Notes: generated by a model not told the origin, from the letters alone. 64,000 nucleotides of DNA from Botryotinia globosa (GCA_014898425.1 RCSZ01000022.1:124001-188000), one strand, 5' to 3'. Counted from the first letter of the stretch, positions 11,006 through 24,867 are shown. A program made the numbers and translations.

Positions 11006-14000
11006 TGAAATAGGTTTTAAATTTTAAATAGATTTATAAACTTTAAGGTTAATAAATTTATTAATAATCTTGTTTTTTTCAATATTTGTATATCCAAAGA
11101 ATTAATAAATTCTGATATTAAAGATTTATATAATATTTTAATAAATATAAAAGGTTTATTAAAAAGAATTGGATATATTGTTGTATAAATATTAGATTAT
11201 TGAAGTATTATTGATATAGAATTATAAATATTGTTTATTAAATAAAAAAATCCTTAAAATATATTTGAAATTTATATAAATTCTGATTGTTTTTAAATCG
11301 AAGATATATAAAATATTATTAATCAAATCTAAATTAATAATAATTTATTTTTTATTTTAGTATATTGTATATTTATATTTATTAAATCTTTTTTTATTAA
11401 TAATTTATTTAAAATTATTTAAGAAAATTGAGATTTTATTAAAAAAGAAATGAAATTATTATTTTTTGAAATTAATAATTATTTTTTTTTTATTAATATT
11501 TTTTATTGGATTTATTTAATATTCTAAAAAGAAATATAGAGATTATAATGTAAAATATATAATATTAAAAAGAATTATTCTTAAATATTAAATTTTGATT
11601 TTAGATTTCTATTATTAATTAATATTTCTATTTTTAATAATAAATAGAAATATAATTCAATAAATTATAAAATAGGAGATATTTATTAATTGAATATATA
11701 TAACAAAATAAAATTTGATTTTGTTTAATATTATATTAATAAATGGAATATTTATATTTTAAAAAAAAGTAATTATTAAAGTGATTTTTTAAATTAGAAA
11801 TATATTTTTAAATATTAAAGTAAATATTTATTTTAATAAATTAATATATTAATTTATTTAGAAGGAAATAATAAGATTGTGAGTAATATATTGAATATAA
11901 AATAATTTTGTTTTATTATTAAATTATATTTTGATTTTATATATAAAAGAAAGAATGATATAAATAATAATAATTTTATATAAAGTTAAGATTGAAAGGT
12001 TATCAATTATTTTTGTAAGATTGTAAATATAATATATTATTATTCAAATTTTGATAATTTTTATAATTATATATTTTTTAAAAAAGAATTTCTTATTAAA
12101 TCAAATTCCAAATTATTTTAAAGTAAATTATATCTTATTTTCAATTATAATAATTGATATAATAATAAGCTTTTTATTGATAATATAAAAAGGAGTGTAA
12201 TTCTTTTTTTTTTTAATAAAATAAATTATTTTAAGTTTTTTGAGGGTAAAAGTAATTTTATTATTATTATTCTATTCAAAAATCTTTTTTATATTATTTA
12301 TTAAAATAAGAATATTAATATTTAGAGATTGAAAGATTTGATATAAATAAAGATTATTAATATATTTGAAATATAATTTTGTATTTTATAATATAAATTT
12401 AATTAAATATAATATATATAGAATTAGAAAGAGAGAGGAGTTTTATAATATTTTATATATAATTTTATAATTAAATATAATTGAATTCTTTAAATAGATT
12501 TGAATATATTGATTAATAAGGAAGGAATTGATTAATTTTAAAAGATTTAGGGGTTAGTTTTATTTAATTTTTTTTTTTAGTAATTTTTGTTTTAGGAATA
12601 TATTGAAAATGTTTTGAATATTTATAGTAATTATAATAACTTTTAATTTTTAAAAAAAGATAGTTTTTATATTATATATAAAGCAAACAATTAAATTTAT
12701 AATAATTTTTTTAAAAAAAGCTTTTTTATATTGTAAATTAAGGATGTTATTAGTTAATATGATTTATATTAAATAATAGGTTATAATTTTTTTTAGATTT
12801 TTTGAGATGTAGAAGATAAATATAATTAATTATTAAAAGTGAATAGAGAATTTATTCTTTTAATTAATCTTAAATAATATAATTATTTTAGTAAGTTTTT
12901 AGGTTTGTAGAATAAAATTAAATGTTGGATATTAATTATAGAGTTTATATAAAATATTATTGATTGTTGATTAATCAATTTTGAGTATTTATATTGTAAT
13001 ATAATTAATATTTAGAAAAATGCTAAAGATTTTAATAGTATTATATTTAATCTTTTTTATTAAAACAGATTAGAATTATTTTAAAATATTTGATTTATTT
13101 TAATTTTCAAAAGAATTATATTTAAGATTATTAAAGATATTAAAGTAATCGAGAACTTTTTTATATAAAATCTTAATCTTTTTTATAATATTTTTAATAA
13201 GATTTTTATTGATAAATAATAAAAGCGATTTTAGATTAGATTTTAATTTATACTAATTAATAATTTTATAAAGTTTCTTATTATTTTTGATTTCGTTTAT
13301 AATATTTTTCTAATAATTATATTTTATTTATTAAACTATTTTATAAAAGATTTGAATTATTTAGAAAATATTCTCATTTAAAATATTGTATTTATAGAAA
13401 TAATTTTGATATATCTTTTTATATTCAAAAATTCATTATAATATAATTTTATTACTTTTTTTATTAGATTTATTAATTATATAAATAATAATATTTATTA
13501 TTATTATAAAATCTATTATATATATTTTGATTATAATTTCATTTATAAGAAAGAGAGGGTTAAAAAGATAGATTATATCAATATATATTAGGTTAAAAAG
13601 TTTTCTCAATTTTGTTTCTAGGATTCTATAGTAATATTGCTTTAATAAGGTTATATTCTATTTTGAAATAATAATAATTTATGTTTTGTAATTCAAATTA
13701 TTATGTATATCTTTTCTGATAATAGTTTTAATAAAGAGGATATTTGAAAAAGTGAGATTAATGATATAATCAGTTTTGTATATAGATTTGTTAAAGATAT
13801 TGATAAAGTTTATACTATTATTACTAAATTAATATATTAGATTTAAACCCCTATATTTGGATTATATCTTTAATTTGAATATATAATATTAAGTATTAAA
13901 ATCGCTCCCTATCAAATATTAAAATAATAAGATTAAATATAATATATAATCAATTGTTTTATTATTATTTAATTAGTAATATAAATTAAATATAATATTC

Positions 14001-14556
14001 CCATTTATATTAACTCAAAAAAGATTTTCATTATATATAGAATAATATTATTGTATATATAAACTAATGTTTTTGTATATATATATTATAATTTGAAAGC
14101 GATTTGGTTTTTTAAGATTTTCAAGATTTTAAAAGTCTATCGGAATATAATAATTATAACTCGAGTAATTTTGAATCTATATATTAATAATTATCCAGGA
14201 TTTTTGAATATATATAATATCGATTTATTAAATATTAGAAACTATAAGAATTGTTATATATATAAAAGTATTTTTGTTAATATTAATCTAATAAATTTGT
14301 AAATTGTATTATCAGGTTTATCAATTATAGATTTTATTATAAAGCTTATTATATTGTATTGATATTAATAAAATATTTTTTCTGAATTGAATATACTAAA
14401 TTTATTAGGGTTTTGTATATAATAAAAAGTATCTTTGTCCTTTTTTTTATTTGTTTTCAAATATAATCTAAAGATTCTTATTCAAAAAAGAATAAATATT
14501 TGGATTATAGTTATAAGAGCTTATATTTAGATTACAATTGTAAAAGTTTATATTTA
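11006..14556 (-). pseudogene. ORF2 relic of copy B
   Basis: The RT catalytic codons lie at 12353-12364 as TAT ATT AAT AAT (Y-I-N-N from Y-A-D-D). The RNase H C-terminal motif near 11050-11112 reads F-F-G-Y-T-N-I-E-K-N-K, against F-P-G-H-x-x-I-E-G-N-E in active enzymes; its preceding Trp codon has become TAA. Many in-frame stops exclude function. The outer limits are projected from copy D. Confidence 0.75.
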
Positions 14557-14665
14557 ATTCTAAATTAGAATCTAATTAATAATAGAAATAGATTTAGTTT
14601 ATTTATATTAAATAATAATAGTATTATATTTGTATTTATTAATAAACTTTATAATTATAATTATA

Positions 14666-15920
14666 AAAGTATTGGATATTTTTATTTCAAAAATTTCAAT
14701 AAATATATTAATTATTTTATATTAAATCTTCTCTATTTTTCAAATAATTTTAAATTTATTTTTAATAAAAAATATTATAATATTATTTTTGTATTAAAAA
14801 ACAGCAAAATATTTATTATATTCAATCTCAAATAAATTATAATAATTAGTATATTTGAATAATATTATATAATTAATATCTATTAATTTTTTATATATAT
14901 TTATTCAATAATTATAATAAATATAAAAAAAGAATTGATTATATTTTAAAAAAAAACAATATTCTTAATAGTTTAGATTATATCGAATTACAATATATTT
15001 CTTTTCAATTAATCTAAAAGAATTATTAATATTAAAGAAAATAAAAAAATAGATTATTTTAATAAATAAAATAATCCAAATAATTTTGTTAAAATATTTG
15101 TTAACTTTATAATTAAAGGATTTGATAATAATTAAATATTTCTTTGTTTATATAAAAACTTTATTAAAAATAAAAACTTTATTTATTATAATTATTCTAT
15201 TATTTAAATTTATAAAGAAAATAAAGATTTCTATAATTATATAATTGTATTAAATCTTTAAAATAATTAAGAATATAGTATTTAATATTTGTAATACTTT
15301 TTATTAATTATATTTGTTATAAAACAAATCACAAATATTATTAATTATAAAAATAATAATTTAATCTATAATTATAAACAAAATTATTGGAATATTAATT
15401 AAAAAGAAATCTTTAATGATTTTTATAAAATACTATTAGAAAACAAAAATAAGAAATCAATTAAATAAAATTAAAAACTTATATTTAATAAACAATCTTT
15501 AATCCTAATATTAAATATAATTCAAAATAGAACTTTTTTCTAATATAAAATTATAAAAGGTTTTCTCGAATTATATATTTCTGAATTTGAAAAGTATATT
15601 ATTTCTAATATTATTTGTATTACTAGATTTAATTGCTTTTATAAAAATCTTAAAACTAATAATAAATATAATATAAATAAAGAATTCAATATAAATATCA
15701 AAAGATATAAAGAAAATAATAATATCAATAAAAATAATAATAATTACAAAATTAATTATAAAATTAATAAATTCTTTTACAAAAATTATATTAAATATAT
15801 TTGTATAAAATATTATAAAGATATCAAATAATATTACAAAGTCTATAATAATCACACATTTATTTTTTATATTATATTCAAAGATATCAAACTACGTTTT
15901 AATAATATTTAATATATTCG
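14666..15920 (-). pseudogene. ORF1 relic of copy B (gag-like)
   Basis: A 94-codon stretch at 15571-15855 remains open and translates to an Ile, Phe and Asn-rich peptide that lines up with the ORF1 start regions of copies D (27736-28086) and G (56105-56515). It would be the N-terminal, non-zinc part of the gag-like protein. Downstream the frame is broken by stops. Confidence 0.55.
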
Positions 15921-16230
15921 AAATAATATTTTGATTATAATAATCAATTTCGAAAAGAAAAAATATTTGAATATTTATTTTATTTCTTTTTTTTTAATTA
16001 TATAAAATTGATTGAAATTGAATAGGGATTATAAATCTAATAAATATATAAATCTAGAATTTAATAATTGTAAAGAATAATTCAATATTATAAACCTACT
16101 ATTTAATAATATTATTATAAAAACAATTATTGAATTAAATAAAAAGATTTATAAAAAATATAAAGAGTTAATTTTATATAATAAAATCAGAAATATAAAG
16201 ATACCTCGATTTTGGAATATTGTATTGATC

Positions 16231-16244
16231 TAAGGCTAACCCAA
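16231..16244. repeat. Right target-site duplication of copy B
   Basis: TAAGGCTAACCCAA, identical to 10127-10140, immediately beyond the element head. Confidence 0.9.
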
Positions 16245-16252
16245 GGAACCTC

Positions 16253-17505
16253 AGATCGATATAATATCCAAAAATTAAGATATCTTTAGAATTTTAATTT
16301 TTAAAATTTCTAAAATATTCTTTTCATTCTTTTCATTCTTTTTCATTTTTTTCATTTGATTTATTGATTATTTTTATAATAATACTATTAAATGATATAT
16401 TCAAAATTTTAGATTGTTTTTTGCAATTATAAGATTATAAAATTCATATATTTGAAAGTTTAATAGTCTCTAATTAATATTAATCTTTTATATATTAATA
16501 AAGAATAAAATTAATCTATTATAATTTTATGATAATTTTATGATAATTTTATGATAATTCTATTTTGAAAAGAAAATTATACATTATATTTATAAGTTTA
16601 TAAAAACAATCAGTAATCTTTTAATTATAATATTGAATAAAATAATAATTATCTATATTATTCATTTTTTTATGAAATAGAATCGTAATAAAATAATGAA
16701 ATAGGAATTATCTTGTATTTGATATATTAATTTCGATTTAATCATCCTTTTTCGTATAAAATAATATATTAATCTTATTAATTAAATATATGCTTTTATA
16801 ATTAAAAATATTCTTTTTATTTAAAACATTATTTTTATTATTATGTTCTTTCAATACTTAAATATCCTTTTGATCAATATTATATTCAATAACATTAAAC
16901 TTTTATTTTTATATATATTGAAATAATAAATATAATATATTTCATAATTCATTGAATGTTATCATTTTCATTATTAAAAATGAAAAAATTAAATAGAAAT
17001 AAATTTTCGAAATAAAAATCTAATATTTAAGAATCTCTTTTTAAAATATCATATAATTTATATTAAAATCTTTATATTCTTTTTGAAAATATGATATAAA
17101 TCTTTAATATTAGGATCCACTAATTCTTTGAATATATTAGGATTGAAGATAATAAGGAAACTATCTTTGATCAAAACAATAATCAGGAATATAATAATAA
17201 AAGATTTCTTTATATATATTAAATCTAATTATTTATATAAATACCCTTTTTTATGATTTATATTCATTTGATCTTTGGAATAATATTTATTTATCATTTT
17301 AGAACTTTTGAATATTATTAATATTACTTCAATTAATCAAAAAGGAGTTATTTGAATAGGCTTTTGGATTTTAAAATATATAATCTACTTTTTATAGTAT
17401 TATTTTAAATCTGTGATTTAATATATCCTTCTACCCCTTGGGAGATTTCTAGGGTTGGTTTTATTCCAACTCACTAAATATTAATAAATATCATTATTAT
17501 TATTA
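16253..17505 (+). mobile_element. Tad1-like LINE, copy I, internally deleted and older
   Basis: The start GATCGATATAATATCC resembles the family head, and the end AATATTAATAAATATCATTATT, after TTCTAGGGTTGGTTT, resembles the family 3' UTR and tail. Only 1.25 kb lies between, so about 4.8 kb is missing. Segments at about 16680-16800 and 17050-17160 align with the post-RT and RNase H regions of copy D (ACTAATTCTTTGAATATATTAGG near the RNase H motif). Divergence exceeds that of copies A, B, D, E and G. The remainder between head and 16600 is too altered to assign. Confidence 0.6.
16520..16562. repeat. Short 11-bp tandem repeat
   Basis: About four units of AATTTTATGAT within the decayed body of copy I. 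Confidence 0.8.
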
Positions 17506-18449
17506 CAAATGCCTAATTTATATAACTTCAAATTATTTGATTTTGTTAATATTACTATTTGATTTTTAATAAAAGGTATTTATTTGCCTTCAATTTGGGT
17601 TTAACTTTATTTCTTCAAGATCATTAGATCCTTAAAGATTTAGGTATATTAAGGGTTGATTCTTTATATCATACTAATCAACAGATTAGATTGTAATATT
17701 GAATTCATCAAAGACTATTATTTAAATCTTAGACTTCCATAAACTTCTAATCTCTTTGATTTAGGAGTTTAATTTTATAAAAACAAAATGCCAATTCCTT
17801 GTTACCCTTTAAATAATGATAATTATTCTTGAATGTTTTGATATAACAAGTATAACGAAAGATTCGAGAAGCTAGTTAAGATATTACCTAGATAACAAAA
17901 TATTGATATCCTTAATATACAGAATTGAAAATATAATTTAAAACTGAAGCGAAGCAATTGAAAAAATAAATAAAATTTACGCAGGAATATCAAAACACAA
18001 AGCTCGAGCAAATTAATAAATGAATATTCTAGAATGAAGATTGAAAAGGTATATCATTATTTGAATCAAAAGTTTTTTAATAACATAATTCTTATAATTG
18101 TAAATTAGGATTTAGTGAAGAACAAATTTATTCGAAAATTAAATAGAAGAATTAGATTGAAGATTTGAAGTTTTTGAGAAATTGAACATTGATTTCTAAT
18201 TGATTTGTGTATTTATAATTAAAACAAAAGAAACAAGGAATTTTGGATTCTTAAATTTAATAAAATGAATAAAGATTTATCCAGAAGAGAATCGAAAAAT
18301 AATTTCAAAGAGAAAATTCAAAAAAGGATTTGAATTGAAAGTATAAATAGAATTAAATTTATTATGAGATTCATTAGATTTATCAGATTTATCTTAGATT
18401 TCTAAATTGAATCAATTGTATTTCCAATGTATATATATAAATTAGCTTC
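17506..18449. other. AT-rich sequence without recognisable features
   Basis: No coding frame, RNA gene or LINE match is recognised. A short run of TTAGATTTATCAGATTT units at about 18372-18400 resembles the 9-bp minisatellite at 9111. Confidence 0.4.
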
Positions 18450-18640
18450 ATGAACAAGCAGGGATAAAAAAGAGTGGAAATACGGTTTTGGTACCAATAA
18501 AGTGGTAATTCTACGGTACTAGTAACGTTAGTATTAATAGAGTAGTGTTTCTACGGTTCCGGATCCCCTGATTGGTACTCAAACCCCTGTATAATGCTAG
18601 TACCATACTCAATAAGGGACTTGGAAAAAAAGCTTTCTAT
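18450..18640 (+). repeat. Dispersed repeat family S, copy 1
   Basis: A less AT-rich patch beginning GAACAAGCAGGGAT and ending near CAATAAGGGACTTGG. The reverse complement of 50450-50665 matches it (GAACAAGTAGGGAT at the same end, GTACTCAAAC in the middle, TAGGGAAAAAAGC at the other end). It contains three imperfect internal copies of a TTCTACGGT-type motif. It is not part of the LINE. The copy at 50450 looks like an AT-shifted version of this one. Confidence 0.6.
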
Positions 18641-19097
18641 AAATTACATCAATTTAATTGTTCAATATAAGAATATTGTTATTAATACAATTCTAATATA
18701 ATAAATTTTATCTGAAAATAGTTTTTTATCTTTATAATTCGATTTATAATATTATTTTAGAGATTGATATAAATACTTTAAATAATTAGAGTATAATAAA
18801 TTATGTATTTATAAGACTTGATTCTATAATGATTTGAAATATGTATAACATGTTTTATTTCTAATAAAGGTTTAATAATAAATAACAAACTTGATTAATA
18901 ATTAATTTTTGTTAGATTTTGTAAATATACCTTTCGACTTTTTTCGAATAATAAACTTTTTCGCTAGAACCTATTTCAAGATTGCTGAGCACTTTCTCTA
19001 TATTATAAGCCTAAATTTTTCTATTTCTTTTTAAATTTAAATTATAGGTCTTATAAAGACTAGATGTAGGGTTTATACGGACTAACTCCAAGACTTA
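18641..19097. other. AT-rich sequence, nothing recognised
   Basis: Flank between repeat S and copy C; no frame or repeat match noted. The last part (18960-19110) is slightly less AT-rich. Confidence 0.4.
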
Positions 19098-19112
19098 CAA
19101 AAACTAGCTATA
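19098..19112. repeat. Left target-site duplication of copy C
   Basis: CAAAAACTAGCTATA, an exact 15-bp match to 24868-24882, abutting the tail of copy C. Confidence 0.9.
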
Positions 19113-21867
19113 GTAGTAGTAGTAATAGTATTTATTAATATTTAGCGAATCGGTATAAAACTAACTCTAAAAATCTCACGAGTGGTATGAGGATATATTA
19201 AACTATAAATCTAAAATAATATTATAGAAAACAAATTGTATATATAAAAACTAAAAATTTAGTTAAATAATTTCTTTTTCATTGATTAAAATAAAACTAA
19301 TATTATTTAAAAATTCTAAAGAATTAAATATAATTCTCAAAAACTAATAAATATATATTATAAAAACAAATATTTATATAAATAGTTAAAGTTAGTATAT
19401 ATATATATATATATATACAAATAAAAAAGAATTATTATCTCCCTAACCATTATTTAAATAAAATGAAAGAGAAATGAAATCTTAATTAAAAAAAGAAGAA
19501 TTAAAAAAAAGAACTATTATTAAGGAAAATAAATATTGAAATAAAATCGAGCTATTTTAAACAATTCAATTGAAATTAAGATTTAGAATATGAAAAACAA
19601 AAATTAATTAAAACTTTTTATCATTAAGATTAATAAAAATAAAAATAATTATTTAAATCAGTCTTTAAATTGAATGAATGATATCCAATGAAATATTAAA
19701 TATTTAAGGGTTTTCTAATAATTTAAAAAAAAATTAAATTAACATTCTAATATTTGAATTATTTGTAATATTGCATGAAATCTTTATATTCTGAATATAT
19801 ATATAAAATATAATATAATATTTTTTATAATAAATCTAATTTTAAAGAAGGTTTTACTATATTAACTAGATTTTATCTATTATATATTCCTAATAAAATA
19901 AAATATTGTTTCTATTATTAATATTATTTCAAATAAAAACTAAGTTTTCTAACTATAATATTAGTTTTATTGATAATAGATTTTAGAATAAATTCTAAAT
20001 TCTGAATAGGTTTGGAAAAACTAAGATTAATAAACTTATTAATTATTTTATTTTCTTTAATTTTAATATACCTAAAGAATTAGTAAATTCTAATATTAAA
20101 GATTTATATAATATTTTAATAAATATAAAAAATCTATTACGAAAAACTCAATACATTATTATATAAATATCGAATTACTAAAATATTATTTATATAAAAT
20201 TATGAATACTATGAATTGAATGAAAGAATTTATAAGATATGTTTAAAATTTATATATACCTCAATCACTTTTATATTAAAAATATAAAAAATAGAATTGA
20301 TTATATTAAAGTTTATAATAAATTACTTTTTATTTTAATAAATTGCATATCCATATTCTACAAATTTCCTTTTATTTTTGATTTGTTTTAAATTATTTAA
20401 GAAAATTAAAACTTTATTACAAGAAATATAATATTATTATTTTTAAAGTTAATTGTAATAATCTCTTTATTGATATTATTTATCAAATCAATTTTATATT
20501 TTAAAAAGAAATATAAAGATTTTAATATAGATTATATAATATAAAAGAAAAGAGTTTTTAAATACTGAATTTTTATTTTAAAGATTTATCTATATCCAGC
20601 CCCTTTATTTTTAATAATAAATAAAAATAGCATTTAATAGATTATAGAATATAAAATATTTATTGTTTAAATATATATAATAAAATAAAACTTAATTTTA
20701 CTTAATATGATTTTAAGTAAAAGGATATTTGAATCTTAAAAGAGTATTATAACAGGTATAGTTTTTTATATAAAAAGAATATTTTTGATCATAAAAACGA
20801 ATATTTATTCGAAGAATGGATGTATTATTTTATTTAAAAAATAAAATAAAATTATAATTGATATATTAAATGTAAAACGATTTCATATTGTTATTATATT
20901 ATATCTCTATTTTATAAATAAAAGAAAAGATGATATAAATAATTATTATTTTATATAATATTAAAATGAAAAAATTATCAATTGTTTTTACAAAGTTGTA
21001 AATATAATATGAATTATTTTGATTTCAATAATTCGAATTATGATATATCTTTTGAAAATAAGATTATAATTAACTTAAATCCCTAATCATTTCAGAATTA
21101 ATTATATTTTCTTTTGAATTATAATAGTTAATATTATAATGAAGGAATTATTAACTTTTTTTTTAATTAAATGTATCATTTCAAATTTTTGAAAAACAAA
21201 AATATTTTCATTTTTATTATTTTATTCTAAAATCTCTTTTATATTATTTATCGAAATAAGAATATTAGAATTTGAAAAATTGAAAGATTTGATCAAAAAT
21301 ATAAATTATTAATATATTCAAAAGAAAGCTTGATATTTTGTAAAACAAATTCTATTAGATATGATATATATAATATTAAAAAGAAAACAAAGTTTTGAAA
21401 TATTTATATTTATATTGTAATTAAGTATAATCAAATTCTCTGATCTTCTTTACACAAATCAATTAGTAAGAAAAAATTCTATTAATTTCAAAAGAATTAA
21501 AAACTAATTTTATTTAATTATTCTTACTAATAATTATGATTTTAAAAAGATATTGAAAACTCTTCAAATATTTATAATAATTATAATAAACTTTAATCTT
21601 TAGAAAAAAGAAAATTATATTATAAATAAAATAAATAATTAAATTTAAAATAACCTTTTTGAATAAAACGTCTTTATATTATAAATTGAAAGTCCTATTG
21701 ATTAATATAATTTATATCAATTAATAAATCAAATTTCTTTTTAAATCCTTTAAAATATAAAAATAAAAATTATTAATTCTTAAAAATAAACAGAAAATCT
21801 ATTTTTCTTATTAATCTTAAATAGTATAATAAGTTTAACAAGTTTTCAAATATAAAAAGAGAATTGA

Positions 21868-22246
21868 ATATTATATAGTAGTTACATAGATTATTTGTAT
21901 AGTAAAGTATATTTTGTTATTAAAATCAACTTGAATTAATACTAAATAAACCACTAAAAAGGTTTAAACTAATAAGATACTACACCCTGGAAATATTTAT
22001 ATATTTTCAAATAAAAACCTAAATATAAAAACAAATATTAAATAAATGAATGATATTTTTCATCTAGAATAGAATACAAACTATAGTTTATTAAATCATA
22101 ATGAAGAAAGGTTATTTATAATGATAATAAAGATTTTAAAATAAATAAAATAAATAAATTAAAAAATAATTAAAATTCTATAAAAGATCTAATAATAATA
22201 TGGATCGAAATGATTTAAATATATCATATAGTAATTATATAGATTA
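21868..22246. mobile_element. Unidentified insertion in copy C with a 26-bp direct repeat
   Basis: Two 26-bp direct repeats (21868-21893 and 22221-22246) differ at only three positions, all transitions, and flank 327 bp absent from the other LINE copies. This is a good target-site duplication. The insert is AT-rich, has no frame, and contains ACTACACCCTGG at about 21990. A 26-bp duplication suits LINE-driven or SINE insertion; no tail or promoter was found to prove it. Confidence 0.6.
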
Positions 22247-23861
22247 CAAATAAAATATTCAATTATTAACTAATGGATTTTAAATATATATTATAATATA
22301 ATTTATTTCTAGTAAAATATTAAAAACTCTAATTATATTTTATTTCATTTTTTCTATTAATATAGATAAAAATTCCTTTAGAATATTTAATTTATTTCAT
22401 TTTTCAAATAAATTTTATTATAGGTTATTTATAATAATAAAATAAATAAAAGTCTTTGTATATTAAATCTTCAATCTTCTTTATAATATTTTTAATAAAA
22501 ATATTATTCATATATAAAAATAATAATTTCAAATTAATTTTCATTTGCATTAATTAATAACTCTATAAAACTTTTTATTGTTTTTGATTCTATTTATAAT
22601 ATTTTTCTAATAATCATACTTCTCTTGATATATTAGAATATAAAAGATTTAAGTTATTAATAAAATTTCCTTTTTGAAAATATACCTATAAAAATAATTT
22701 TAATAAATCTCCTTTTATCCAGAGATTCATGATAATACTACCTTTCTATTTTTTTTATTGGATCTATTAATTTTATATATAATAATATCTATTATTACTA
22801 TTAAATCAATAATACATATTTCAATTGCTTTTTTATTAATTAAAAAAGAAGAATTAAAAATAAATTATATTAATTTAGATTAAAATAAAAAGTTTCTTTA
22901 ATTCTGATTTCAGGATTTTATAATAATATTATTCTAAAAAGATTATATTTCATCCTAAAATAATAAAAACTTGGATTTTGTAATTCAAATTATTATATAT
23001 ATTTTCTTTAATAATAATATTCTTGAAAAGAATATTAGAAAAAATAAGATTAATGATATATTTTATTTAACAAATGAAATTATTAGGGATATTAATAAAG
23101 TTTATATCGTTATTATTAAATTAATATATGAATTCGAAACCTTTATATCTTAATTTTATTTTGAATTCAAAGATAAAATATTAGGTATTAAAACTGCTTT
23201 TAATTGAATAATATATTAATAAAATAAGATAGGAGATGTAGTTTATTATTTTATATATATTTAATTAATAATATGGATTAAAAAAAATATTTTTATTTAT
23301 ATTAATTTAGAACAAATTCTTACTATAAATAGATTAATATCATTATATATATGTATCTATACTTTTGTATATATAAATTATAATTTAAAATCAATTTAAT
23401 TTCTTGAAGTTTGTAAAATCCTAGAAGTTTATTGGAATATAGTAATTGTAACTTAAATGGTTTTGTATTTGTATATTTATAAATCTTTGAAATTTCTAAA
23501 TATATATAATATCAATTTATTAAAGATTCATGATTACAAGAATTGTTATATATATAAAAATATATTTATTAACATTAGTTTTATAGATTTGAAAATTATA
23601 TTATTTAAATGATTGAATATTAATTTTATTATAAAATCTAAACTATTATATTCATATTAATAAGAATTTTATCTCATTTTTGAGATATTTAATTTATTAA
23701 AATTAAATGATAGAAAAGCTTTATTCTTTTTTTAAGAAAAATCTTGAATAATGAAAAAATATATATTTAAATTATAGTTATAAGAGCCTCGGATTATTTT
23801 TGGGCTAGGGTTTGATTAGATATAAAACGAATTCCTATTTATTTATTTATAATTGTTAGAG

Positions 23862-24122
23862 TAGATAATAGCAATGAATCAACTTAGGTATATTTTTGTA
23901 TAAAGACTTTTCATTACTTTTTTTAAATTATAAAAAGCATATAATTTATAAGAAGCAGGTTAACTTCAATACAAGGGTTTAAAATAAGAGATTAGATTTT
24001 CAGAATATTTGGAAAAGAAAGGGGTTTACAGAATATTCGAAAAAGAAAGGAGTTTGCGATACAAAATGAGCTTGAAGGTCTCCCATTATATGGTTTCACA
24101 AAACTTATAACCTTGTGACCTT
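23862..24122. other. Second insertion in copy C containing a 28-bp tandem duplication
   Basis: This stretch interrupts the alignment of copy C with copy A near its position 6590. It is less AT-rich than its host (for example GAGCTTGAAGGTCTCCC). Two adjacent 28-bp units lie at 24001-24056, each starting CAGAATATT and ending GGGTTTA-like. No clear target-site duplication was seen. Confidence 0.5.
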
Positions 24123-24867
24123 GACAATAATAATAATCTCATTATATTTATGTTTAAAACAAATACTATAATTATAGAAATATTAAATATCTTTGTTTTT
24201 ATAAATTTGATAATCGAATTGATTGTTTTATATTGAATCTTTTTTATTTTTCAAATAATTTTGAGCTTATTTTTGATAAAAAAGTAAATATTATTATTTC
24301 GTTGTTATAAAATAATAAGGTATTGATTATAATAAATTTTAAATAATTTATAATAGTTAGTATATTAAATAGATAAAATATAATTAAAGATTTTAGAATT
24401 CATAATAAATGTAATATAGATAAAGGATTAAATATAAATAATAAAAGATATAAAAAATATTATAAAGATTATGATAATTATATATTTGTTTTTAATATTA
24501 TATTCAAAGATATTGAATTGTTTTTCAATAATATTCAATATATCTAAAATAATATTAGGATTATTTCAATTGTAATAATTAATATTGAAAAATGAAAATA
24601 AATAAATGTTTATTTCATTTTTATATTTTTGATTTATATATTGAATATTAATACTAATTAAAAACTATAAATTTTTAGATATAGAAATCTAAAGTTTTAT
24701 AATCAAAAAGAATATTATAAAATCTTAAATTTATTATTTAATAATATCATTATAAAGATAACTACTAGATTGTATAAAAGAATTCGAAGGAATATAGAGA
24801 GTATTTTTATGGATTTAAAAATTAAAATTTCAAAGATATCTCAATTTTTTGTTGTTGTGTTGGTACG

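Larger units (their letters stand above)
10141..16230 (-). mobile_element. Tad1-like LINE, copy B, full length, heavily RIP-degraded
   Basis: A complete copy of 6090 bp bounded by an exact 14-bp target-site duplication. The tail (GTAGTAG on the plus strand) is at 10141 and the decayed head, ending TGTATTGATC on the plus strand, is at 16230. It is more AT-rich than copy A. Both RT and RNase H motif regions can be located. It inserted into an older LINE tail fragment, with an older plus-strand copy (I) starting 23 bases past its head. Confidence 0.9.
19950..24330 (-). pseudogene. ORF2 relic of copy C
   Basis: RT catalytic codons at 21305-21316 read TAT ATT AAT AAT. The RNase H end near 20030-20095 reads F-F-R-Y-I-K-I-K-E-N-K, corresponding to F-P-G-H-x-x-I-x-G-N-E. 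The frame is broken by stops, frameshifts and the two insertions. Limits are approximate. Confidence 0.65.
19113..24867 (-). mobile_element. Tad1-like LINE, copy C, more diverged, with deletions and insertions
   Basis: The tail at 19113 (GTAGTAGTAGTAATAG on the plus strand) and decayed head at about 24854-24867 are bounded by an exact 15-bp target-site duplication. It differs from the other copies by many small changes and indels, an insertion at 21894-22246, another at about 23862-24122, and loss of roughly 760 bp of ORF1 around 24370. RT and RNase H motifs are still locatable. The exact duplication argues against great age, so its divergence may reflect a different subfamily or stronger mutation. 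Confidence 0.85.
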
